In this document: in pieces, positions 1 to 8,422 of the stretch
Numbering within the stretch: position 1 is the stretch's first letter
Layout: every line of letters starts with the position of its first letter
NCBI GenBank assembly: GCA_022648545.1
Contig: JALCMP010000007.1
Location: 1 to 64,000, forward strand
Origin: Bacteroidales bacterium
GTDB lineage: Bacteria; Bacteroidota; Bacteroidia; Bacteroidales; UBA932
Direction: 5' to 3'
DNA length: 64,000 nt
Made by a program: the position numbers and the translations under genes
The notes under the pieces: generated by a model
Told to the model about the DNA's origin: nothing
Database searches by the model: none
The model's input: the letters and a program-made list of their open reading frames with translations, nothing else

Positions 1-3000
1 ACCTGAGCAACGCAATTTTTAATTATATCTATCCAGACACCGGATATACCGTTCTTATCCTTGTCGTAGTATTTCGGAAGTATGTCCGTTTCAAGGATAT
101 TATATATCGTTGCGGCATCGAGTTCATCCTGATAATCCTGATTTTCATATGTTCTCTCCATAGGCAGAGCCCATCCGGCTCCTTCCCTGTATCCTTCCAC
201 CCACCATCCGTCGAGTACCGAAAAATGCATTACGCCGTTCATTACGGCTTTCTCACCGCTCGTTCCGGAAGCCTCAAGCGGACGGGTTGGGGTATTCATC
301 CATATATCAACCCCCTGAACAAGATATTTGGCAAGCGTTATATCGTAGTTCGGAACGAATACTATTTTACCTATGAACTGCGGCATTCTTGATATTTCCA
401 CTATTTTCTTTATAAGATTCTGACCGCCCTTATCCGCAGGATGCGCCTTGCCTGCAAACAGGAACTGTACCGGAGTCTTGGGATCGTTAACTATCTGGGC
501 CAGCCTGTCGAGGTTTCTGAAAAGCAGCGACGCTCTTTTATATGTTGCAAAACGCCTTGCAAAACCTATTGTAAGGATATCGTCTCTGAGAGTACTTTTT
601 ATCTGCACTATCTCCTGAGGGGAATAATGGCTGGAAACCGACGGATCGGACAAATTCCTCTTAACATAGTCTATGAGCCTCTTTCTTAACAGATTTCTGG
701 TCTCCCATATTTTGGAGGCGCTTACTTCGCGAATACCGCCGAAACATCTCTTGTCATAATGGTGGGTAGCAAAATCCCCGCCAAAGACGCCTGCATGTAT
801 TTTTTTCCATTCGGGAGCAGTCCATGTAGGATAATGCACGCCGTTGGTAACATAACCCAAAGGCAGTTCCTCCGGAAGATATCCCGGCCACAATCTGGCG
901 AATATTTCCCTGCTTACCTTTCCGTGAAGCCAGCTTACGCCGTTCACCTCCTGCGAAAGATTGGCCGCAAGAAAACTCATTGAAAATTTCTCGTTAGGAT
1001 CATCCACATTGGTCTTTCCGAGAGACATCATTGTTTTCCAGTCCACTTTAAGACGTTGCGGATAATGTCCTATATACGTTCTCAGAAGATCTTCAGAAAA
1101 AGCATCATGACCGGCCGGAACCGGCGTATGAGTAGTAAACAATGCAGAAGAACGCACCGCTTCTATTCCTTCGGCATAAGAAAGATTATCGTTCATTATA
1201 TATTCCCTGAGCCTTTCCAGTCCCACGAAGGCTCCGTGTCCTTCGTTGCAGTGATATATATCGGAATGTATCCCTATTTTCCTTAGCAGCCGTATTCCTC
1301 CTACGCCGAGCAACAATTCCTGTTTAAGCCTGTTTTCCCAGTCTCCTCCGTAAAGTTCGCCAGTAACACCTCTGTCTTCAGGCAGGTTCTTGTCGATATC
1401 GGAATCCATAAGATAAAGCTCCACCCTTCCCACATCCACTTTCCATACGTGGGCATATATCAGCCTTCCGGGAAAAGCAACCGAAACGGTGATCCAGTTG
1501 CCGTCCTTGTCGAGCAGAGGATAAGCCGGAGTCTTGGAAAAATTCTGCGGATCATAAACTGCAATCTGATCACCCGAAGAAGAAATCTTTTGAGTAAAAT
1601 ACCCGTATTTATAAAGCAACCCGACAGCATTCATGTCCACGTTCATATCGCTCGCTTCCTTAAGATAATCCCCGGCCAGTATTCCAAGGCCGCCGGAATA
1701 GATTTTAAGGGAAGTATCCAGACCGTACTCCATGCAGAAATAAGAAATTCTCGGACTCTTCCTTTCTTTTTTGGCGGACATATATTCAGAAAATTCTTCA
1801 TAAACCTCCTTCAGTCTTGCAACGAATTCCTCGTCCTCGGAAAGTTCCTTGTATCTCGGAAGATCTATCATATCCAGCATCACTATAGGATTCCTGCCGG
1901 AGGCATACCACAGATCCCGGCCGGCAAGTTTGAACAGATCCACCGCACAATCATTCCAGCACCACCACAGATTGTGGCTTAATTCGTCGAGATTTTTGAG
2001 ATTCACGGGCAGCGCCTTGCTTATCTGCAGATCATGCCACGCAGGCTTGCTTATCATATAAGGGGTGAATACCTGCTCTTTTTCCGCAGCAAGTTGGGGA
2101 TAAGGGCCCTTTTGGGAAACGACCCTGTTCATGGCCATTACATAGGCATCGGAATAAAATCTTATATTGTTTTTCCACAAGGCGATTTTAGACACACTCC
2201 TGGCATTTTCGGCATATTGCGTCCTTTGCACAGAATTAAGTCCGGCAACCTCAACGATCTTGTTTATTACGGCATCTACAACCATATCGTAATTGGCATC
2301 GTTTCTTTCAACGACTTCAATAGAAGGATGAGGCTTTTTGTAAAATTCATTCACCCAAAGTCCGAAACCCGCAAGAGTCGTAGTAATTGTAGGAACGCCG
2401 AATGCAAGGCTCTCAAGTGGAGTATAGCCCCAAGGTTCGTAATATGAAGGAAATACGGTGAGATCTATACCGGCAAGCAGGTCATAATAGCTCATATCAA
2501 ATACGCCGTCGTTCCCGTTGAGATAAGACGGAACATAAACCACATTTATATTGTCAGACGAAGCTTTCGGATCAAAAGCTTTTATTCTGTTGCTTACTGT
2601 ATCATATTCAGGATCAGACAAATAATGTGTCATATATGTTGTATAATCCTTCGATCCGTTTCCTCCGACCTTCGCAAGCAATTCCTTGTCCGGACCGTTG
2701 TTTCCTGCAGGTATCATTATGAACGCCAGTATTTTCTTTCCGGAATACGAACTGCATCTTATTTTGTCTACAGCATCAAGAAAAACGTCTATCCCCTTGT
2801 TCTTATATTCATATCGCCCGCTTATTCCTATTATTACTGTATTTACATCATATTCGGTATTATGCATCAGCGATGCAACTGAAAGCAATTTGCTTCTGGC
2901 AGCCGCTCTTTTGCCTGCATACTCGCTCTCGGAAGGAGTAATGCTATTTTCAAATCCGTTGGGGGTTATAATATCAACATCACGATCAAGGAACTGCTTG

Positions 3001-3749
3001 CATTCCAATGCAGTAATCTTGCTCACCGTAGTAAAGACATCGGACTGCCTGGCTGCACATTTTTCCAGGGAATGTTTGGCCGTTACATTGAATTCCTTGG
3101 CTTTCTGGTCTCCGTCGAACATGTTCATGGAATCGTAAAGAGGTATATTATTGGAAGCAAGGCACCTTCCTACCACGGTGGCATGAGAAGTAAATACAGT
3201 ACCTATGCGAAGGCTCCTGCTTTTGATATACAAAACGCCCGCTCCAGTCATCCATTCATGGAATTGTGCAACCACTTTGTTGTAAGGCTGAAGGTTATAC
3301 TTTGTAAAACTCTCTATAACCTTTCCGGAAGCATAGCCGAACAGGGCAGGCTCAATATAATCCCACTGGCCCGAAAGGGAGTCCAGCCCGAATTTGTCCC
3401 AAAGCAGGGAAAAGATTTCGTTTTTTTTGCTTATGAATTGTGAAAAATCCACAAGTATGACCACGGGATTCCCCGGAACGTTCCACCTGCCTATTCTTAC
3501 CCTGAAACCTTCCCCCGCAGTCTGGTTCTTCCAGTTTCTATAAAGATTTTCATCTTCTTCAAACTCAGGATTCGTTTCGTTATTCACCCATACGTCAGGT
3601 CCTATAAGGATGTGAGTCCGTCCATAATCCTGATTCATATTCAGGGCCTTGGTAGCTATTACCGTATGGATGCCTCCCACCTTGTTACATACCTCCCAGC
3701 TTACCTCGAACAGGTAATCAGGTCTGGTAAATTTTTCCATGTTGTTCAT
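1..3749 (-). CDS. Glycogen synthase (GT3) :: alpha-glucan phosphorylase (GT35) fusion, 3' end outside window
   Basis: Read by hand on the minus strand (not in the ORF track because it is open at the left edge). Start MNNMEKFTRPDYLFEVSWEVCNKVGGIHTVIATKAL; GT3 signature PSYYEPWGYTPLESLAFGVPTITTTLAGFG; then, in the same frame, NLDELSHNLWWCWN and phosphorylase sequence incl. FAGKAHPADKGGQNLIKKI and TSGEKAVMNGVMHFSVLDGWWVEGY. Frame checked without stops from about 1381 to 2460, across the junction. Confidence 0.9.
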   Translation of the reverse strand, partial: MNNMEKFTRPDYLFEVSWEVCNKVGGIHTVIATKALNMNQDYGRTHILIGPDVWVNNETNPEFEEDENLYRNWKNQTAGEGFRVRIGRWNVPGNPVVILVDFSQFISKKNEIFSLLWDKFGLDSLSGQWDYIEPALFGYASGKVIESFTKYNLQPYNKVVAQFHEWMTGAGVLYIKSRSLRIGTVFTSHATVVGRCLASNNIPLYDSMNMFDGDQKAKEFNVTAKHSLEKCAARQSDVFTTVSKITALECKQFLDRDVDIITPNGFENSITPSESEYAGKRAAARSKLLSVASLMHNTEYDVNTVIIGISGRYEYKNKGIDVFLDAVDKIRCSSYSGKKILAFIMIPAGNNGPDKELLAKVGGNGSKDYTTYMTHYLSDPEYDTVSNRIKAFDPKASSDNINVVYVPSYLNGNDGVFDMSYYDLLAGIDLTVFPSYYEPWGYTPLESLAFGVPTITTTLAGFGLWVNEFYKKPHPSIEVVERNDANYDMVVDAVINKIVEVAGLNSVQRTQYAENARSVSKIALWKNNIRFYSDAYVMAMNRVVSQKGPYPQLAAEKEQVFTPYMISKPAWHDLQISKALPVNLKNLDELSHNLWWCWNDCAVDLFKLAGRDLWYASGRNPIVMLDMIDLPRYKELSEDEEFVARLKEVYEEFSEYMSAKKERKSPRISYFCMEYGLDTSLKIYSGGLGILAGDYLKEASDMNVDMNAVGLLYKYGYFTQKISSSGDQIAVYDPQNFSKTPAYPLLDKDGNWITVSVAFPGRLIYAHVWKVDVGRVELYLMDSDIDKNLPEDRGVTGELYGGDWENRLKQELLLGVGGIRLLRKIGIHSDIYHCNEGHGAFVGLERLREYIMNDNLSYAEGIEAVRSSALFTTHTPVPAGHDAFSEDLLRTYIGHYPQRLKVDWKTMMSLGKTNVDDPNEKFSMSFLAANLSQEVNGVSWLHGKVSREIFARLWPGYLPEELPLGYVTNGVHYPTWTAPEWKKIHAGVFGGDFATHHYDKRCFGGIREVSASKIWETRNLLRKRLIDYVKRNLSDPSVSSHYSPQEIVQIKSTLRDDILTIGFARRFATYKRASLLFRNLDRLAQIVNDPKTPVQFLFAGKAHPADKGGQNLIKKIVEISRMPQFIGKIVFVPNYDITLAKYLVQGVDIWMNTPTRPLEASGTSGEKAVMNGVMHFSVLDGWWVEGYREGAGWALPMERTYENQDYQDELDAATIYNILETDILPKYYDKDKNGISGVWIDIIKNCVAQ

Positions 3750-3775
3750 TTTTGAAATTTTCTTTTAACGCCGAA

Positions 3776-5146
3776 CTATTTCTTTCTTTTAACGACATTT
3801 TCTACTTCCACCACTTTCCTCGGCTCGGTAGCCTTCTGATGCATGCTGTCATCAGCCAATTCCTTCATTGATATCTTGGCCGATGCAGAAGAAGTCCTTT
3901 TCTTTTTCGCCGCCGGCTTTGCCTTACGGGCAGATCCGGCCGCAACGAGAAGATCTTTGGGAGCATTGGCAACCCTTATTTCGAAATCGCTCAGAACGTT
4001 CATATAATTAATGAAAGCTTCATAAGGAGTTTCGTATGGATTAAAATATTTATGCACTGATCCGTCGGAAAAGAACTTGGTACACATATAATAAAAATGA
4101 TCGCTTTCCTGCAGCTTAAGGAAGTCATCCTTTATCTTTTCATCAGTACAGGCTTCCACATCCTTTTCCAGCGAATATAATTTTTTAAAAGCTTCGTTCT
4201 GCAGATCGTTCCCCAGCCACGCGCTGGTATCCCTTTCCTCGTCGGCCCATGAAATTGCAAAAGGCACGTGGAGAGGAGCTACGGGCTGATGTATGGAAGA
4301 TACCTCCGACGGAGTCCTGAACTTAAATCCGCCCTCGGACAGAACGGCCTTCGGAAGATATTTCATAAATTCGAATATTCCGGAGTCGGCCGGCTGATGT
4401 TCCCCGAAAGTTTCATAATCCATAAACAGATTCACTACTTCGGAATTTTCAGCAGAAGCCGATATCCACTTTGCATACTTCTCGCTCGTTATAGGCCAGC
4501 TCGGGTTACTTCTATCATTAAACCTGAAGGCAAGATCGTCGCTTAAAGAAAAATTTCTCAGCAGCAATTTAAGCCGGGGATTTATTGCATTCGTATAAAC
4601 GAAATTTGGACTTTTCCAACCCAGTATATGCTTTGCGCCTTCGGTCAACATGGTATCATAACCCATTCCGGCAACCATCTCCCCTATCTTATCCGAATAA
4701 ATTAATTCGGTATTCCTGAATGTTTTAGGTTTGTATCCGAAATAATGCTCTATGGCTGCGGCATGCTTGGCAACATGTTCTTCGAACGCTTTTTTGGAAA
4801 TAAGCGAAGCCAGACTATGGGAATATGTTTCTGCAAGGAACTCAACGCATCCGGTATCACAGAGAGCCCTGAAACTGTCTATTACCTCGGGTACATACTT
4901 CGAAAACTGCTCCAATACCGTTCCCGACAGGGAGAATGCAACCTTAAATTCCCCTCCGTATTGTTTTATCAAATCCAGCAATACATCATTCATGGGGAGA
5001 TAACATCTCTCGGAGACTCTTTTCAATATGGTCTTATTAGAGAATTCATCGAAATATTGCGAATCCCCTCCTATATCGAAAAAACGGTAGAGCCTGAGCC
5101 TGTCGGGCTGATGTACCTGAAAATAAAAACACAATGACTTTTCCAT
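3776..5146 (-). CDS. Glycoside hydrolase family 57 (alpha-amylase-like) with basic C-terminal tail
   Basis: MEKSLCFYFQVHQPDRLRLYRFFDIG N-terminus and WADEERDTSAWLGNDLQNEAF typical of Bacteroidetes GH57; located in glycogen cluster. Confidence 0.88.
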   Translation of the reverse strand: MEKSLCFYFQVHQPDRLRLYRFFDIGGDSQYFDEFSNKTILKRVSERCYLPMNDVLLDLIKQYGGEFKVAFSLSGTVLEQFSKYVPEVIDSFRALCDTGCVEFLAETYSHSLASLISKKAFEEHVAKHAAAIEHYFGYKPKTFRNTELIYSDKIGEMVAGMGYDTMLTEGAKHILGWKSPNFVYTNAINPRLKLLLRNFSLSDDLAFRFNDRSNPSWPITSEKYAKWISASAENSEVVNLFMDYETFGEHQPADSGIFEFMKYLPKAVLSEGGFKFRTPSEVSSIHQPVAPLHVPFAISWADEERDTSAWLGNDLQNEAFKKLYSLEKDVEACTDEKIKDDFLKLQESDHFYYMCTKFFSDGSVHKYFNPYETPYEAFINYMNVLSDFEIRVANAPKDLLVAAGSARKAKPAAKKKRTSSASAKISMKELADDSMHQKATEPRKVVEVENVVKRKK

Positions 5147-5160
5147 ATCTTATATCGTTA

Positions 5161-6462
5161 TTATCTGTTTTTTTTATCGCCTGCTGCAACTTCTTCGTAT
5201 ATTTTCTTTATTTCCACAGCGGCTCCATCCCATTTCAACTTGTTTACCTCTTCTTCTCCGTATTCGGAACTTACCTGAGAAATTGCAGGATAGGCAAGGA
5301 GCGAATAAATAGCATCGGCAAGTGCGTCGATATCCCAGAAATCCACTTTTATAGCATAATTCAGGACCTCGGAAACTCCGCTCTGCTTTGATATTATAGT
5401 AGGAACGTTAGCCTTCATGGCTTCCAGAGGAGAAATACCAAACGGCTCCGACACCGAAGGCATTACGTACACATCTGAAATAGCAAACATTTTCTTTACG
5501 TCGTTCCCCTTAAGGAAACCGGTAAAATGGAACTTGTCGGAAATTCCCAGCTGGGCCACCCTTCTTATGGAACGATCCAGAAGATCACCGTTTCCGGCCA
5601 TTACGAATCTTACGTTTTTGTAACGTTTCAGAACTTTGTTGGCCGCTTCGATGAAATATTCCGGACCTTTCTGGAATGTTATCCTTCCAAGAAAAGTAAC
5701 TATTTTCTCCTTGCAGTTTTTCTTTACTTCCAGTTGTTTTGGCCGTGAAAAATCCACGGCATTATGAACGGTAACGACCTTGTCGGGATTTATGCCGTAG
5801 CGGTTTATAACAATATTCCTTGTAAGGTTGCTTACCGTTATAACCCTGTCTGCAGCTTCCATTCCCATTTTTTCCAGGTCGAAGACATTAGAATTAACAT
5901 TTTCCCCACTTCTGTCATATTCGGTGGCATGAACATGTACGACCAGAGGTTTGCCCGACACCCTTTTGGCCGCTATCCCAGCGGCATAGGTAAGCCAGTC
6001 GTGGGCATGTATGACGTCGAATTCGTTTTCGGAGGCAATTTGACCGGCAACCATCGCATATCTCGAGACTTCCTCCATAAGATTAGGACCGTATTTCCCC
6101 GAAAATTTATATTTGCTTCGGAATTTAGCCCTTACATCCCTGGATATCGTTTCTTCTTCCTTAACGGCGGTCTTCTCCGAATAAAGCGAAGGGTCCACAT
6201 ACGGGACCATCTCTGAATTAACCTTTATAAAATCCACCTTTTTGAAAAAATCATCCGTTTCACTCAATGAATCCGGAATGGAGACATCGCTGGCATTTAT
6301 TATTTTTACGGAACTCTGGTCCTCGTCTCCGGAAGCCGAAGGCATAACGAATAACACATCCACCCCCTGATGCGCAAGGCCCTTAGTCATGCCATAGCAG
6401 GCGGTACCCAGGCCGCCCGATATATAAGGGGGAAATTCCCATCCGAACATCAAAACTTTCAT
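5161..6462 (-). CDS. GT4-type glycosyltransferase (glycogen synthase-like)
   Basis: MKVLMFGWEFPPYISGGLGTACYGMTKGL; EPFGISPLEAM motif. Confidence 0.88.
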   Translation of the reverse strand: MKVLMFGWEFPPYISGGLGTACYGMTKGLAHQGVDVLFVMPSASGDEDQSSVKIINASDVSIPDSLSETDDFFKKVDFIKVNSEMVPYVDPSLYSEKTAVKEEETISRDVRAKFRSKYKFSGKYGPNLMEEVSRYAMVAGQIASENEFDVIHAHDWLTYAAGIAAKRVSGKPLVVHVHATEYDRSGENVNSNVFDLEKMGMEAADRVITVSNLTRNIVINRYGINPDKVVTVHNAVDFSRPKQLEVKKNCKEKIVTFLGRITFQKGPEYFIEAANKVLKRYKNVRFVMAGNGDLLDRSIRRVAQLGISDKFHFTGFLKGNDVKKMFAISDVYVMPSVSEPFGISPLEAMKANVPTIISKQSGVSEVLNYAIKVDFWDIDALADAIYSLLAYPAISQVSSEYGEEEVNKLKWDGAAVEIKKIYEEVAAGDKKNR

Positions 6463-6465
6463 GAT

Positions 6466-8394
6466 TTATTCCTTATTGAAATGATTCAACAAATATCTGC
6501 TTCTAATTATTTCTGCCACGCTCAACGCGCATGAAATGCATCCGTGCGGCTTATGGAATGGATCGCCATCATAAATCTCCGCCACCGAGCCTATGCCGTG
6601 GATATTTATGTCTTCTTCAAATGCATTGGTAAGTGCCAGACCTTTCTTAATGAACGGTGCACCAATAAATTTAAGATTAAGTTCTATATAATCTCCCAGC
6701 AGCCATGGATAGGCGCATCCGTTATGGTGGGCCATATCCCTGTCGTGCTGATTCCCTTCGTAAACGCTCTTGTAACCGGGATCCTCCGGAGAAAGAGTCC
6801 GTATTCCCTTTGCCGTAAGAAGATGTCTCTTTACGGACCGTACAACCTCCATCCGCGTTTCGTCATTCAGAGGAGTATAATCCAGACAACAGGCAATAAG
6901 CTGATTCGGCCTGGTAAGCCGGTTCTTGCCGTTTTCATCTACGTAATCAGCAAGATAGCCACAGTCTTCCATCCAGAAATAATTAAAATAATTATCCTCT
7001 ATGCTTTTTATCGTCTTCTTCCATTTTTTAACGGCATTCCCCTTTCCGAATTTCTTGTCCATTGCCGTTGCAAATTTAAGGGCATTATACCACAGGGCAT
7101 TGGTTTCTACCTGATATCCGCCTCTTTCGGTTACTGGACAGCCTCCGTCGTACACATTCATCCATGACAGGGCAACACCCTTTCTGCATGTCCACAGAAG
7201 ACCGTTGGAACGGATAACGGCTTCGTCTCTTTTTACGCCGGAATAGGAATCCAGTATCTTCAAAAGCATATTTCCGTATTTCTTCCACACATATGCAGGA
7301 TCGGCCCCAAATGAAATATATTGCTGAAGCGTCCTTGAAAGAAGCAAAGGAACGTCCGGGGAATCTCCGGATTCAAGAAATACCTTACGATGATAATCAA
7401 GAAGATCGTCAACTACCTTTTCGAAATGGACTTTGTCCCCGTCGTTGAACAGGGTGAGTCCGGCTATCGAAACCAGAGAAGAACGCAAATCTTCATATTC
7501 CCATGTGTACCCGGAACATACGCTGTATCGGCCGTCGTTCTTAACAAGGAATTGCTGTGCGGCAAGGCGCAGGCAGTCATCATAGTCCCTTCTGGAATTA
7601 TCCCTTTTCGAAGCTTCCCTGTCGAATATTTCATTTAGAGATTCGGATTGATCTTCTGATGTAGATGCGGAAAATATTATGCTTTCTCCCTTTTCGATAG
7701 GCATTTCGAAATAACCCGGTACAAAAAGATCCTCCTTATCGGCATATCCCCTCCTGCTTTCCTCCTTGTAGACAATCCCCTTATACCAGTCAGGGTTGGC
7801 AATCCATTCGTTGCTCCTGCTTACTTGCAAATACAATCGAGGGAAGCCTTCGTACATCCTAAAGGAAACGCCATTGTCGGCAGGTTCATATTTAGTATCG
7901 GCATCTGGATTTGCAAAAGTAAGCGAATGTATATTCCTGAATGCAAGAAAAGGCTTCAGTCTTAATATCGTAGAAGAGTGTGCATCCAGCAGTGTATATT
8001 TTATCAGTACCATTTCGGCATTCCTTACAAACATTATGGTCTTGCTGAATTTCATTCCGCCTACATTGTAAACTATGGTAGCGGCATAATTCATATCAAA
8101 ATCCACTATATACTTATGGCCTCTGGGTTCGTAAATACTGCCGTACGAACTGATCCCCAGGTTGAAGGATTTTTCATGCTGTACCAGGGATTCCTGAAGA
8201 TTAGACAAAAGGATATGTTTTTCGCCCCCGAATTCCTTAATGGGGATTACGAACAATCCGTGATATTTCCTCGTATTGCAGCAAACTATGGTAGTATTAA
8301 CGTATCCGCCTGCACGATTGGTCAGAAGTATTTCTCTTGCAAGTGAATACTCCAGGTTAACCAACTTTTCCTTATTGAATTCAAGATATTTCAT
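6466..8394 (-). CDS. Glycogen debranching enzyme (amylo-alpha-1,6-glucosidase family)
   Basis: EYSLAREILLTNRAGGYVNTTIVCCNTRKYHGLFV N-terminus; YQVETNALWYNALKFA; glycogen cluster context. Confidence 0.9.
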   Translation of the reverse strand: MKYLEFNKEKLVNLEYSLAREILLTNRAGGYVNTTIVCCNTRKYHGLFVIPIKEFGGEKHILLSNLQESLVQHEKSFNLGISSYGSIYEPRGHKYIVDFDMNYAATIVYNVGGMKFSKTIMFVRNAEMVLIKYTLLDAHSSTILRLKPFLAFRNIHSLTFANPDADTKYEPADNGVSFRMYEGFPRLYLQVSRSNEWIANPDWYKGIVYKEESRRGYADKEDLFVPGYFEMPIEKGESIIFSASTSEDQSESLNEIFDREASKRDNSRRDYDDCLRLAAQQFLVKNDGRYSVCSGYTWEYEDLRSSLVSIAGLTLFNDGDKVHFEKVVDDLLDYHRKVFLESGDSPDVPLLLSRTLQQYISFGADPAYVWKKYGNMLLKILDSYSGVKRDEAVIRSNGLLWTCRKGVALSWMNVYDGGCPVTERGGYQVETNALWYNALKFATAMDKKFGKGNAVKKWKKTIKSIEDNYFNYFWMEDCGYLADYVDENGKNRLTRPNQLIACCLDYTPLNDETRMEVVRSVKRHLLTAKGIRTLSPEDPGYKSVYEGNQHDRDMAHHNGCAYPWLLGDYIELNLKFIGAPFIKKGLALTNAFEEDINIHGIGSVAEIYDGDPFHKPHGCISCALSVAEIIRSRYLLNHFNKE

Positions 8395-8413
8395 AGAACC
8401 TGTATTTATTCTA

Positions 8414-8421
8414 CAAATTTA
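8414..8421 (-). promoter_or_regulatory. Candidate Bacteroidetes -7 element (TAAATTTG) with -33 TTTG at 8440-8443, internal promoter for debranching enzyme gene
   Basis: Plus-strand CAAATTTA at 8414-8421 and CAAA at 8440-8443, spacer 18 nt, 20 nt upstream of the start codon. Confidence 0.5.
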
Positions 8422-8422
8422 G

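Noticed and set aside
1449-1982. Plus-strand ORF of 177 aa
   Set aside because: Antisense to the continuous GT3-GT35 coding frame; no recognisable protein family.
6544-7167. Plus-strand ORF of 207 aa
   Set aside because: Shadow ORF fully inside the debranching enzyme gene; Cys/aromatic-rich nonsense-like composition.
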